Source: Heterobasidion occidentale
Taxonomy: Eukaryota; Basidiomycota; Agaricomycetes; Russulales; Bondarzewiaceae
DNA: 64,000 nt
Direction: 5' to 3'
NCBI GenBank assembly: GCA_039111635.1
Contig: JBCAQO010000007.1
Coordinates: 1,178,001 to 1,242,000, forward strand
This document shows positions 33,101 through 43,721 of the stretch, in pieces. The position numbers were made by a program, and so were the translations under genes. The notes beneath the pieces were generated by a model. That model saw nothing but the letters and a program-made list of their open reading frames with translations, searched no databases and was not told the origin of the DNA. Every line of letters begins with the position of its first letter. Position 1 is the first letter of the stretch.

Positions 33101-33989
33101 TCATACGGCTGAACCGCCGGGAGTTGTCCTGACGAACGCGCTTCTAGGCCTTGTGAGCTGCACGACGAGCGCGTCCACGCCAACGAGCGCGTGCGGCTTC
33201 CTCGCGCGAATCGTCACTTCGCGGACATGCTCGCCCGCGACGCACACGGCGCGGATGGCCTCCTGGACGAGGCGCTCGAGGGTGCGATGTTCCGACGCCT
33301 CCATGTCCTGCAGCGTCGAGCGGGAGAGAGGGCAGAGGAATGAAGAAAAAGACAACATACATAACTCACCGCGCAGAGACACCCGGGAAAGCACGCACCT
33401 TGACCACGACGTCGACGAGCCGCCGGTAGTCGACCTCCTCCTCCACCCCGGGCTCCTCCACGATCCACATATCCACCACGACGCGCTGCCGCGCCTCCCG
33501 CTCCGCGGGGTGCGCGCCGACGAGCACGCTGAGCGCGAGCCCCTTCGCGAGCGCGACCACCACCACGCCCACCGCCGCTCCCGCGCCCGCACACGCGGCC
33601 GCCTCGCCCGCCGTCGCGACCTCCCAGCCCATCCCGCCCTCCGCGCGCACGTGCGCCTTGGGCGCCTCCAGCACGACGCGTACCTCGCGCACCGCGTCGC
33701 TCGTCCACTCGCTCATCGCCTGCAGCGCGCGCCGAGCGAGCGCGCGGCCCCCCGCGTACGTCGCGCCGGGCGCGCCGAGCGCGTGCAGCGACGCCGCGAC
33801 GTCCCACGAGTGCACGGTCAGCCGCATGTCGTCCGTCGCCGCGGCGAGTGCGAGCGACGTCGGGTAGAGGTGCAAGTGCGCCGAGAGCTTGAGCGCTTGC
33901 GGCTCTGGCCGGCCCCAATTGTTAGGCCCGATGTTGGCGATGAGCTGGAGGGAGTCGATGATGATGATGTCGGTTGATGGGGGCCGCAT
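33101..33989 (-). CDS. tandem dihydroneopterin aldolase (FolB) protein
   Basis: Folate-pathway enzyme converting dihydroneopterin to hydroxymethyl-dihydropterin. Two exons (33399-33989, 33101-33307; intron 91 nt) encode 265 residues. There are two FolB repeats. The first starts DIIIIDSLQLIANIGPNNWG and lacks the usual Glu in the GxxxxER..Q motif. The second has VGAHPAEREARQRVVVDMW with that Glu and a later RKPHALVGVDALVV with the conserved Lys, so the second repeat looks catalytic. The layout matches the N-terminal half of fungal FOL1, but here the protein ends after the second repeat instead of continuing into pyrophosphokinase and dihydropteroate synthase domains. Very high GC and Ala/Arg content. 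Start at 33989 (MRPPSTD) chosen as the first ATG before the first beta strand. Confidence 0.85.
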
Positions 33990-34310
33990 TGGGATCTGAA
34001 GGCAGCGTGCAAATGGAGCACGACCAAATAGGACTATGGATGGGAAGATCAGAAGTGCAATCGGACGTTTTCTGTATATGGAAAGCGTTGTACTCCAGGA
34101 CGTTGTGGTCCAGTGGGTATTTGCTGTGGTCGATGAGGATCGACGAGACAATCGATAAAAACATGTCAAAAATCCGTTCCAGCCGTGATGCGTGATGAGC
34201 GCTTCATATACCGTGCCTAGGCTCTTCGTAGAATCACACACTTCGCATCCCCTCAAGGTCGCATCTATGCATTACTACAGTTGCACGTACACGTACATGT
34301 TCTGCATGCT
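33990..34310. other. short intergenic region
   Basis: About 0.32 kb between the aldolase start and the EMC1 stop, both on the minus strand. Nothing recognised. Confidence 0.5.
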
Positions 34311-37300
34311 CTATTGATACCATCTCTCCCTCAGTCGCTTCTTCTGTACCATGGGTTTCGTGATCATGATCGCGATCGCCAGGCCACACACCGTCAGCAC
34401 GAGCTGCACCTTGTTGAAGCTGTCGCTCAGCACATCGAACGTGCCCGACGGCGCAACGCGCGTGAAAAACAGGTCGAGGCCGTACGCAAACACGAGCGAC
34501 GTGCTCTCGAGTTGTGAGGGTGACGTCAGGATGTGGCGTATGTTTGCCACCTACGAGTCGCAAAGGATAAGATGGATGAATATTGAGCAAACATGACTTC
34601 AATACGGACCTCGTAGTTGTGCGAGAGAACGCGTCGCGAATCGTCAGGAATGACGGGGTCGTACTGGAAGAGCTGCTCCTCCTGTTCTTCTGCCGTTGGC
34701 TTGTGCTTCGGCCTGCGAGGATCCAAAATCCGTCGAGGGAACGATTGAATCTGCTGTTTCTCATTCGCCACTGGAAAGGTCGTGGGTTTGTCAATGCAGA
34801 AAAAACGACAAGTAAACACAACATACCGATCAAGTCCTTTGTTGTTACCCCGAATTTTGTGGACGTCGTTGCGATTGCGGTGATCCTATGAGGGAACACG
34901 AAGGATTGTTCGATAGCATTGACATTCAAGCTTTTGTTTGAGAATGACGACATGTCGGAGCTAGAGTACAACATCAGCACTGATCATCCAAACGGACAAC
35001 CAAAAGCAATGACTGACCTGCTCGTCTTGTCATCCACGCCCCGCCCTTCGTACAATTCCACCGACACGGCCCGGTACCCCTTGGTCATTCCCACGCCCTG
35101 GAACTCTCCATCCCAATAGACATAGACCAACCAGTTCTCGACGAACATGGCCTTGACATCACACCCACCCGGCGCTTTTCCGACTATGGCACTATACAAC
35201 GTGCTCCCCTTCGCGCCGTCCAAAACCCGCACCCCACACGAATTCGGGGAAGAGGTAAGCACGGCAAACATGTGGGGATTAAGGTACTTGTAGAGCGTTG
35301 TGCGATCCCCCAGCACTTTGCCCAGAGAGGCAACGAGACCTTTGGGCCGGGTGACGACGGAAATGACTTCGTGGGACGGAGGCAGAGACGTGGCCCATGT
35401 GGCGTAGATCTGGGCCATATTGTTGATACCAGCATCAAGGGCAACTTGGTGGCCTGTTAATTGGCGATACCCAGGCTCGCCTGTGCGGAGGGGAAAGCGG
35501 AGGCTAGGCGCCATCGCAGCAAATGACTCCTGGTTGACGGGTGTATTGGGGTAGAGGTAGACCTTCAGGGACGCATCAGGGCAATAGAACGACAGAAGGA
35601 AAACATAGTGACATTACCTGACGGAATTCATCGAGAAGGATGACGACCCTGGACTCGCCTTCCAGTATATACGCCTCAGTCAACGGGCCAGAGATAATAT
35701 CGACACCTTGCAAGACTTCTTTGGACGGTGACACGCCGGTCGCATCTTCACCAGTGAGAGCATTGATGTGGAAAAGTACAGTGTCAACAAGGCTCTGCAT
35801 ACATGGACCATATGTGAGTCAAATGGGTGCAGATTGAGACGAGATCACTCACATTATCCGCTCTTCGTTGCGTGACAAGTACGACCTGCGGCTCGCTTTC
35901 TTCATTCACGGTTCTCGTAACGAATAGCTTCACCGGAATGATCCGTCCCCCAACCTGTGCAGCCCATCCCAGTCCCAGTACACGACTCCACAAAATCTTA
36001 CCATTGGTCGAGTCCAGCCCGAATATCTTGCCCGCATCTGTAGCTGCGACAATGATCTTGCGGAAACCGAAGTCGTCGCGAGATAGCGGCTTCGACGCGT
36101 TTGTATTGGCGGGCTCAACGCGCGAGGTTGCAGAAGCGTAGGAGCCAGTTGCAAAGCGTTTGACGAAATGGGTAAGGTATGCGGGAAAGTCCTAGGCGCA
36201 AACAGATTGGAAAATGTAATATCCGAATATATGGAGAGGACGAACTCGGGCATCAGAAAATTGGCGTGTCAAACGCCCAACAAAGGTTTCATGTTCATCG
36301 CGTACGTGGGTTGCAATTGTGTTGGGCTCGGGTAACTCAACCATCTCTGCCAATTGTATCCGAGAGAGTGATTCTTCGCGCGTCCACTGAATCTTGTCGC
36401 CCTGCCAAAGTTGTATGGCACCAGTAGTCGTCGTCAAGGCTACATACGGCAACAGATCATAATCTTTTTGATAGGCCGCATGCAGAGCCGCCTGAAAGCG
36501 ACATGAAATCGCTTTTTCGTCGAATTTTGCAAAGGACGTACATGGCTGATGATTCCATGTGTATTGGTATCGAAATTGAAAGTGAAGCCGGATACAAGAC
36601 CTTTCCCCTCTGCCAGATGCGGCGCGTATACATGCGCAGAAGCTCTCTATAAAACTTATCAACACTAAGTTGATAGAAAAATCGACATGCAAGACGTACC
36701 CCGAGCGCATGTGACCAAAATACGCGGCCAACGAAAGGCCTTCCATCTCTATCTAAACCGCCCGTATACAGAGATTCCGTATAACGATCCGATCTAGCCT
36801 AAAACCTCATGAGATTTAACCACATCATTAACTTACAGACCGTACCGAGTCGGAAAACTCCCAGATGACTTTGAGCCCCGCCTTTTCTGAGTCCAGCTTC
36901 AAGACACGTCCCGAACCGTCGCTTTTTAATGCGACAAAATGGCCTTTCTCAGCAAGGCCTATGTCAATAACGCGTTCGTACGCCGCGCCTTTGATGGATA
37001 CCGGGGTCGCCTTCAGCTCCGGAGTCAGTGCGACAGCACGAATGTTTCCAGCCTCCAGCCAGGCCACTTGGGGAGGCATGCTGTAGTCATTAGTATTCAG
37101 GCAAACGACACTAGATGGGCCATCCGTAACGGTAGACGGTATAGAGGCGCTCATAATGAGGTCACCTGTTGATGGTGAAATAGCAGAGATGTGTAGCGTG
37201 TAAGATGCAAATGATTTTGCTAATCCAACAAGATAAACCGTTGACGGCGTCGCGAGTACTTTTGAGTAGATTACTAGGGAACTTTATGGTCCTGTCAGCT

Positions 37301-38006
37301 GTGAAATCTCCACGAATTCAAGCAGAAGGGAAACCCACGTTTCATCGGGCGATGTCCAGGTCCACTGGATATCTCCTGAAGAGTCTACGCGTCGAAGGAC
37401 ATGACCACTCGTCAGTACAAGCATGTCTGAGAACTGTGCCTCTTGTGATAGAAAGGTCATCGACGTTCCGACGTCGTTTGGTTCGAACAGGCGAGCAGTA
37501 TTGAGGTTGTGTAGAAACTTCTCTGCAATAAGATCACCAGTTTCAAAATCGAATATCCGTAACGTTGCACCACCCGGTCCAGATAGGGACGCGACAACTA
37601 GAACACAAATCAGCATGCCCACAAACTGGGTAATCGAGTTATCTCACGCACCATCTTTCTCCCTCTGATAGTACACTATACTATCGTTGTCTTCGTATAT
37701 ATATCTCCATGCTGTCATAGATGAGCATGTCATATGATGAGAAACGACAGGTGCTGTGCATACCTACAGAACCATTGCCAGCATGTAGAGCAGCTAAAAC
37801 ATTACTGCTTGTTGCAGTGAGGAGAAGCGCTTCGTTTGGCGGTTGGTTTTGTTTCGTATGAAATGATGGGGAGGTCGAGGAAGAATCGGATAGCGGTACG
37901 CCAATGTTGGCATTATACCAGTCTACTATGCCGGCTTCGGATTCGTGTAGAGCGTAGGAGACGGCGGAGAACAAAAGAGAGACGGTAAAGGAATAATGAC
38001 GCGCAT
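34311..38006 (-). CDS. EMC1: ER membrane protein complex subunit 1 (EMC1)
   Basis: Largest subunit of the EMC insertase in the ER membrane, which inserts tail-anchored and multi-span proteins. Seen in order: a hydrophobic signal segment (VSLLFSAVSYAL) followed by HESEAGIVDWYNANIG; luminal beta-propeller parts such as LSGPGGATLRIFDFETGDLI (37.55 kb) and KGHFVALKSDGSGRVLKLDS; the DUF1620 region; then ESTSLVFAYGLDLFFTRV, a C-terminal membrane span (VQLVLTVCGLAIAIMI) and the cytosolic end KKRLRERWYQ (stop 34311-34313). About ten or more exons. The ATG at 38006 (MRVII) is one base out of frame with the signal segment, consistent with a one-base loss around 37990-38002. Divergent from the E2 gene on its left-hand promoter (356 bp). 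Confidence 0.9.
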
Positions 38007-38362
38007 CGCGAGCAACCCTCACGAAAGCTTGAGAATGAGCAAGCTTCCCGAGCCTATTGTGACGCGTTTCGCCGTACCCAACGCTACAAAGACGGACACA
38101 AATTCCAAGACAATGCCTGCTGGAGGCTATGCCTTCGCCTGAGAGTAAGATGTGAGCCATCAGAAGAATACAAGAAATGATGAATGCGCACCTTGTGGTT
38201 TTGGGTGAGAAGTCTAGCAGAAGGTCAGAGAAGGTGACGTAGAACTGCGAGCTGACGTAAACGATATATAGCCGGTCCCTTCCTCTTTGCTCTGCCTTAT
38301 CCACTGCAATTGCACTCCATCGCTAGTATTCCACACGCACTGTACTCTTCGAGTCGCTCATC
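38007..38362. promoter_or_regulatory. bidirectional promoter between EMC1 and UBE2G1-type E2
   Basis: 356 bp separating two divergent starts. No specific site identified. Confidence 0.5.
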
Positions 38363-39355
38363 ATGTCGGGCACACCACCCGCGCCATCGACTCCCTCCAA
38401 CACCCTGCTCCGCCGGCAGCTGACTGAATTAACGAAACATCCTGTCGAAGGCTTCTCTGCCGGTGTGTGACTCTGCCCTTTCACATCGCTTTCCCAACGT
38501 CCATGCGTTCGCCCTATTGATAGTGCTTCGATCATAGGCCTTGTCGATGATAGCAATCTTATGGAATGGGAGATCTTGGTGATCGGGTGTGTATGCTATA
38601 CCTTCACGATCATAATTTTCTGGAGCTGATCGGGTGGTGGCGCGGGTGTGCATTGTAACAAAACCAGACCTCCTGACACGATGTAGTACGTCTAGTTTCG
38701 GAGCAAGTCGCGGCACAGTGCTCATCCATGGTTTGTAACAGTGAGGGAGGATTTTTCAAGGCACGATTAACGTTTCCGCCAGAGTTCCCCTCCTCCCTCC
38801 TAAGATGCGGTTTATAACCCGATGTGGCACCCAAATAGTTGTATCTCTACTCCTCATTCTGCTTCCCACTCGACTGACATTTACAACCGTGCAGTCTATG
38901 CGGATGGCACTGTCTGCATCTCCATCCTCGTAAGTTACTGTATGCAGTCTCTGAGCGGTGCTGAACTATAACAAAATATTGTCCATACTCCAGCACGCAC
39001 CTGGAGATGACCAGTACGGTTATGAAGATGCAGGCGAGCGTTGGATGCCAGTACATTCCATCGAATCGATTGTAAGTCGTCCGTCAAATCTTGACATATC
39101 ACAGTGTGAGGCTGATGCATCTACTTTGTCTATAGCTGCTCAGCGTCATTTCCTTGTTATCCTCTGACTCGCCGAACCTCGATAGTCCCGCAAATGTGGA
39201 CGCCGCGAAGGAAGTCCGGACAGACTTTGCTGGTATGTGTCATCGTTTTACTTCTCTTGACCCCTTTCTGATGTTTTTGTTTTCCTTCATATATAGCATT
39301 TAAGAAGAAAGTTCGTCGTTTGGTCAGGAGAAGTGCTGAAGAGGCTTTTGAATGA
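38363..39355 (+). CDS. ubiquitin-conjugating enzyme E2, UBE2G1 type
   Basis: E2 enzyme carrying ubiquitin on a catalytic Cys. Starts MSGTPPAPSTPSNTLLRRQL; the segment LTELTKHPVEGFSAGLVDD matches UBE2G1. Then EWEILVIGPPDTMYEGGFF, the HPN motif (MWHPNIYADGTVCISIL) with the active Cys, and the acidic insertion HAPGDDQYGYEDAGERW typical of the G-type E2s. It ends SPANVDAAKEVR...RRSAEEAFE at TGA 39353-39355. About nine exons. Two one-base losses sit in C runs (38787-38790 and 38818-38820); adding one C at each gives FPLLPPKMRFITPMWHPN. The UBE2G1 rather than Ubc7 assignment rests on the LLRRQL start and PVEGFSAG. Confidence 0.9.
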
Positions 39356-40281
39356 TCTATCTGTTTACGGTGCCGTGTCGTCTGTTCCCACTCGTATCTT
39401 CATACATCACAACATCGTATATAGCAGGCTTTGTATCATCCACCCACGTTCATCCTCCTGTCGCCATACTCGCTGTGCTCCATAGGCTTGGCTCATTACT
39501 TGTTTCTTCGTATCACGACGGTTATATCATTGATGTCTTTTTACAACTTTGACGACTTGACAGCAGGATCAGGGACGATGATTCTCACCTTTCGGCCAAC
39601 TTTTGAACACACAAATGCGGTACAATGTCAACTTAATTGGAACACGCGTAGGATCGTAGGATCGAGCTGGGAGGCAGAAACATTGCAATTGCATGCCCAT
39701 GTAGTGCACACAAGTGGTCAGAAATGATCCGATCTGCTATGCTTGGTAGTGTAGAACACTGCTGTGGGCCCGTGACTGCACAAGCTTCAAACACATCACG
39801 GCGAGACAATAGTCGATGCAGAAGTATGGATCCTAATACCGTCTTACCCGTTAACCTGGAAATTTCGCCATGGTACAATTTTCTTAGGCTTCGTACGTCC
39901 CCCCTCTGTTGCGGTACTCGCCATTCTCTGTTGATTCTAAGGCAGACTTGAGATGTATTATTGATGAATCAGGTTCTCATAATTAACATTCTCAACCATC
40001 GAAAGGCCTACCTGGGTGTGAGACCAAATGATGTTGGTGACTATCATCACGTTTGGTACGCCATCATGGCCATGCAATACATCACTGTCGTTGAGCCAGA
40101 CCCAGTGGCTCACACACTGACAGAGGGCTGGGCAGCCAAAGTTGATATGCATTTCCTCGAAGCGTAGCTGATGTGACCATCTGTATCCATAGGACACATC
40201 AACAAATCACCGTTGCTGCATACAGGTGGTTATAAGAGGAAGCTCGGGATCTGAAAACTCTTTCTCTTGCGGACTCCCAAC
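39356..40281. other. intergenic
   Basis: About 0.9 kb; E2 terminator and promoter of the GH76-like gene. No supported gene. Confidence 0.5.
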
Positions 40282-42912
40282 ATGCACCTTCCTCCTCTTT
40301 TATTGGGGTTCATTCCATTTATCATGTGTATTTGGGCGCAGGATCTAAACATTCCAGTCTCCTGGAGGGTGAGGATCGCCTTGTTTTCGTGACCGTTTTC
40401 TTTTGCTCACATAAGTAACCAATTTCCACCACCAGAAGCCCACAATGCCATACTCGCGCCAGGAGAGAATCCAAATTGCGCAGGGCGCCTTGGATATCAC
40501 CAACACGTTTCACAACTACACTACTGGCGAATACAATGGTCTTTTTCTGGCGTCCGTCTTCAATTGCTTGTTTGTTGACCATACTGCTATAGGCTTCGCG
40601 TATTTAGACTCTTGTCATGCCCTTATATCGATGGCGATGCATGACTACATCGCTGGGACTACTGTCTATCAAGGCCTAGTCATAGCAGCCCTTCAGACTG
40701 CTTATATTCGCAATCCTCATTTCAATGCTACGTAAGCTCGAGAGTGTTTCTCAAACCGTCTCTATGCATTTATTGATAGCACGACGCTATCAGACTATCT
40801 AATGTGAGTACACCTGCTTCCTTGATTCCAGGTAACTCACTCCTGCAAAAGCAACTTGACTCTGACATTACATTTGGCAAGATGTGAGCCGCCTGCTTTC
40901 CTCTCAATCGATTTGCCATTGATTTGTTGTAGTCAATGGGGTTTGGCCGCCATCTACGCGTCCCAAGCCTATGACAACTCCCAGATCCTAACTATTGCGG
41001 AAAGTGTCTGGAATGATACAAGCCCATATCAGGTATCTATCGCAGAAGCCAATATAAACCTCACCCTTGCAGGAAGTCCCCCCAGGGCCACAAAAATCTT
41101 CGGTTCGTGTGACAATCGTCAGTGATTCTCCACAAGTACCTGGTACGCTGGGGACACTGAGGTCGCTGATTCGCAACAGACACCACGGCAGGAGCTGTAT
41201 TCTGGGTTAGTCAGCATTTGTGATTCGGCATGATTGTGGCTTTTATAAGTCGAGCATAGGATCCTGTTGATGACTCAACGGCGGTCTTCGCCCTCGGTAT
41301 AGGGTCAGTCTTAATCTCATCATATCTGGACGTGCTAGTCAGGAATTTAACACACGAATTTCTTTCAGAGCATTTTTTGTGTCTGTGAAACATCCTCTCT
41401 CTCGATGATGTTTTTTGAATCTCTCTTTCAGGTTTCAGGTTATCTTGCAAAGATAACTGGAGCCAGTCGGTACCGCGAAGCCGCCGTTCTATCGGCCCAA
41501 TTCATCCAAACTAACTTGCTCAATAATGGACTTCCGGTCTAAGCCGTCGACCTTCGCATCTCACAGCCCTCTTGCAGCAAGATTAACACATCTTTCACCT
41601 ATGATACCGGAACATTTATTGAAGGCTTGAGCGTCCTCGCAAATATCACCGCAGAATCGCAGTGGCACGATTTGTGAGCATTGTTCCATTACAAACCCTC
41701 AAGAAAACCCATGATCATCTATCTCAGGATGCTTCAAACTCTCACCACTGCACTCCACACGTCTACTTGGGCTGCGTCTGATGGGGTCATTGCCGAAAAG
41801 CGTGTGTTCCACTTTGTGTATGGTTCAAATCTGTCGACATTTACGCCGCCTTTCACCCAGCTGTGGACGTGATAGGACAGCCTGCATACTTAACCCCTTC
41901 GAGAACTTTCATGGATGACTTTCCAGGTAACTTCTATTATCAGCGGCGTGTCGTTCTCACGCTGGAACCATCGGTCGATGACAGGGCATTTCATCCGAAC
42001 ACTTTATGACCCCTGGAAGCGCAATCAGGCCAACGATACAATACGCAATCTCATAGAGAGCTACGTGAATGTACAGGCCAGTCAATTGAACATTTATTAG
42101 TATTGCTCCCCTATCTCATCAACTACAGTTCAATGCCCTCCTTGACCTTGCAAAGGACATCAACAACGACACATATGCGTCGGCATGGCATGGTCCGGCT
42201 CCAGGAGGGTTCCAGGTGGCTGGCCAGCTGTCTGCTATGGACGCGCTCAATGTAGCAATAGTGCTAGCTGCTGAGTAGGGATTCTTGAGTTGTTACATAG
42301 ATTATATCCGAAGAACTCACTTTCTATACAGTTCAACCTACATCCCATCAGGACTCAACCTCGGCAGCGCCATACATCGTCACTCTTCGCACGTCGGTGC
42401 CATCGTTGGCGGAGTCGTGGCAGGCGTAGTAGCTATATCTTCAACAACCGTACTCCTGTTGTGCCTCCGTCGTCGTCGTCGAACCATCATCCGGCAGAAA
42501 CTCCAAAACGAGCCACACGACAACATCCGTGCCACAGACTCCAGTGTGGTGGCTCCCTATATTGTCTCTGCACTCGACACGGACATCAGCAGGCTCGGCT
42601 TCACTCCCAAGTCCAGACATCCGGTGGATGACTCGCGCGACTTGCAGCATGCAAACGATAGGTCATCAGGCCTGCATCAAGCGCCTGCCTCGGATTCCAG
42701 CCCCCATGCGACGGCTGATGAGCAAGAGCCAAGGCCGAACCCTCTACTCGAGAGCCTGCCCCTGCCACCGTTGCCCGATGCGCGTCACCTGCAAGGCTAT
42801 GCGGGCCTCTCCACTCCGCAGCTGGTTCAAATTCTCCATGCGAGACTGCAGACCGGTGACAACGCTGAGCAGCTGGCTCAGATCGAGCACCCTCCCAGAT
42901 ACGAAGATTGAG
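40282..42912 (+). CDS. GH76-like alpha-1,6-mannanase-type protein with C-terminal membrane anchor
   Basis: Secreted-pathway protein: signal peptide MHLPPLLLGFIPFIMCIWAQ, then a catalytic-type region resembling fungal GH76 (RIQIAQGALDITNTF; SQWGLAAIYASQAYDNSQI; GYLAKITGASRYREAAVLSA; FTYDTGTFIEGLSVLANI; PGGFQVAGQLSAMDALNVAI). After it come a single span (GAIVGGVVAGVVAISSTTVL) followed by RRRRR, and a disordered cytosolic tail ending HPPRYED. Such proteins may process cell-wall mannan at the plasma membrane. Many introns (about fifteen). An in-frame TAA at 41540-41542, after NNGLP-V, interrupts an otherwise continuous exon, so the copy may be inactive or the base misread. The catalytic Asp pair was not identified with confidence. 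Confidence 0.7.
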
Positions 42913-43721
42913 GGTCACTGGACGATACTTTCGACATTCGTATACGGCTCACAGCGATCTTGAATATACCACTTGTGTACCTTGCACAGTCCGCAGTACC
43001 AAAACATCCTGCTACTCTCCTTCCTCAAAATTGGGACTTTGATCATATGGGACTCATCCATTTTTGTTAGCTATTCTTGTCTAGGGTACATCCGAGCGCA
43101 CACAAAGCCCCAGGTTTCTTACATGGTTTTACATTCACCGGCCTTACGCGCCCATGCACACGCAGACGTCGAACGTACGTACGTAGGGTACAGTAGCACT
43201 AGATGTACATGTACAATCGCTCGCACTGAGCATCTAAGCTGCCGACCAGACGTCAAAAACACGGCGCCCCCAGGATAGTAAGAAAAGAAATACTGAACGA
43301 AGAGCCGTGCCCCCCGCAGCGTCCGTCGCAACTTGCAAAGCACACGCGCGAAGGCAGCACAAGCCCGCGCCGGCAAAAGAAAAGGAGCGGCGGGCGGGAC
43401 CAGAGGTCGCTGTGGTTAAGAAATCTCTGGGCGCGAGGCCAGGCGGGCTGCGATGGGTCAGTCGACGTCGACGTGGCAGGTGCGGATCGTGATATATAGG
43501 TCGTAAACAAAGTGACGCATGAAAACAGAGGGAGAAAGGGAAGAGAACAAACACAGAAAGAGAGTTAAAGAGATATGATGTGAAGGACGCGATATATAAG
43601 CGAAACGGACGGCAAGCCATCGGGAAGGACAATCCAGATGAAAGCGTGAAACGGCAAAAGGGCAACGAAGGGAGCACGATAGGGTCAAGGACAAGTCCGG
43701 GTGGAAAGGTATAAGAGACAT
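42913..43721. other. intergenic, convergent terminators
   Basis: About 0.8 kb between the stops of the GH76-like gene (plus) and CLA4 (minus). No supported gene. Confidence 0.5.

Noticed and set aside
33153..33977. 274-codon plus-strand ORF
   Set aside because: Antisense shadow of the tandem dihydroneopterin aldolase gene.
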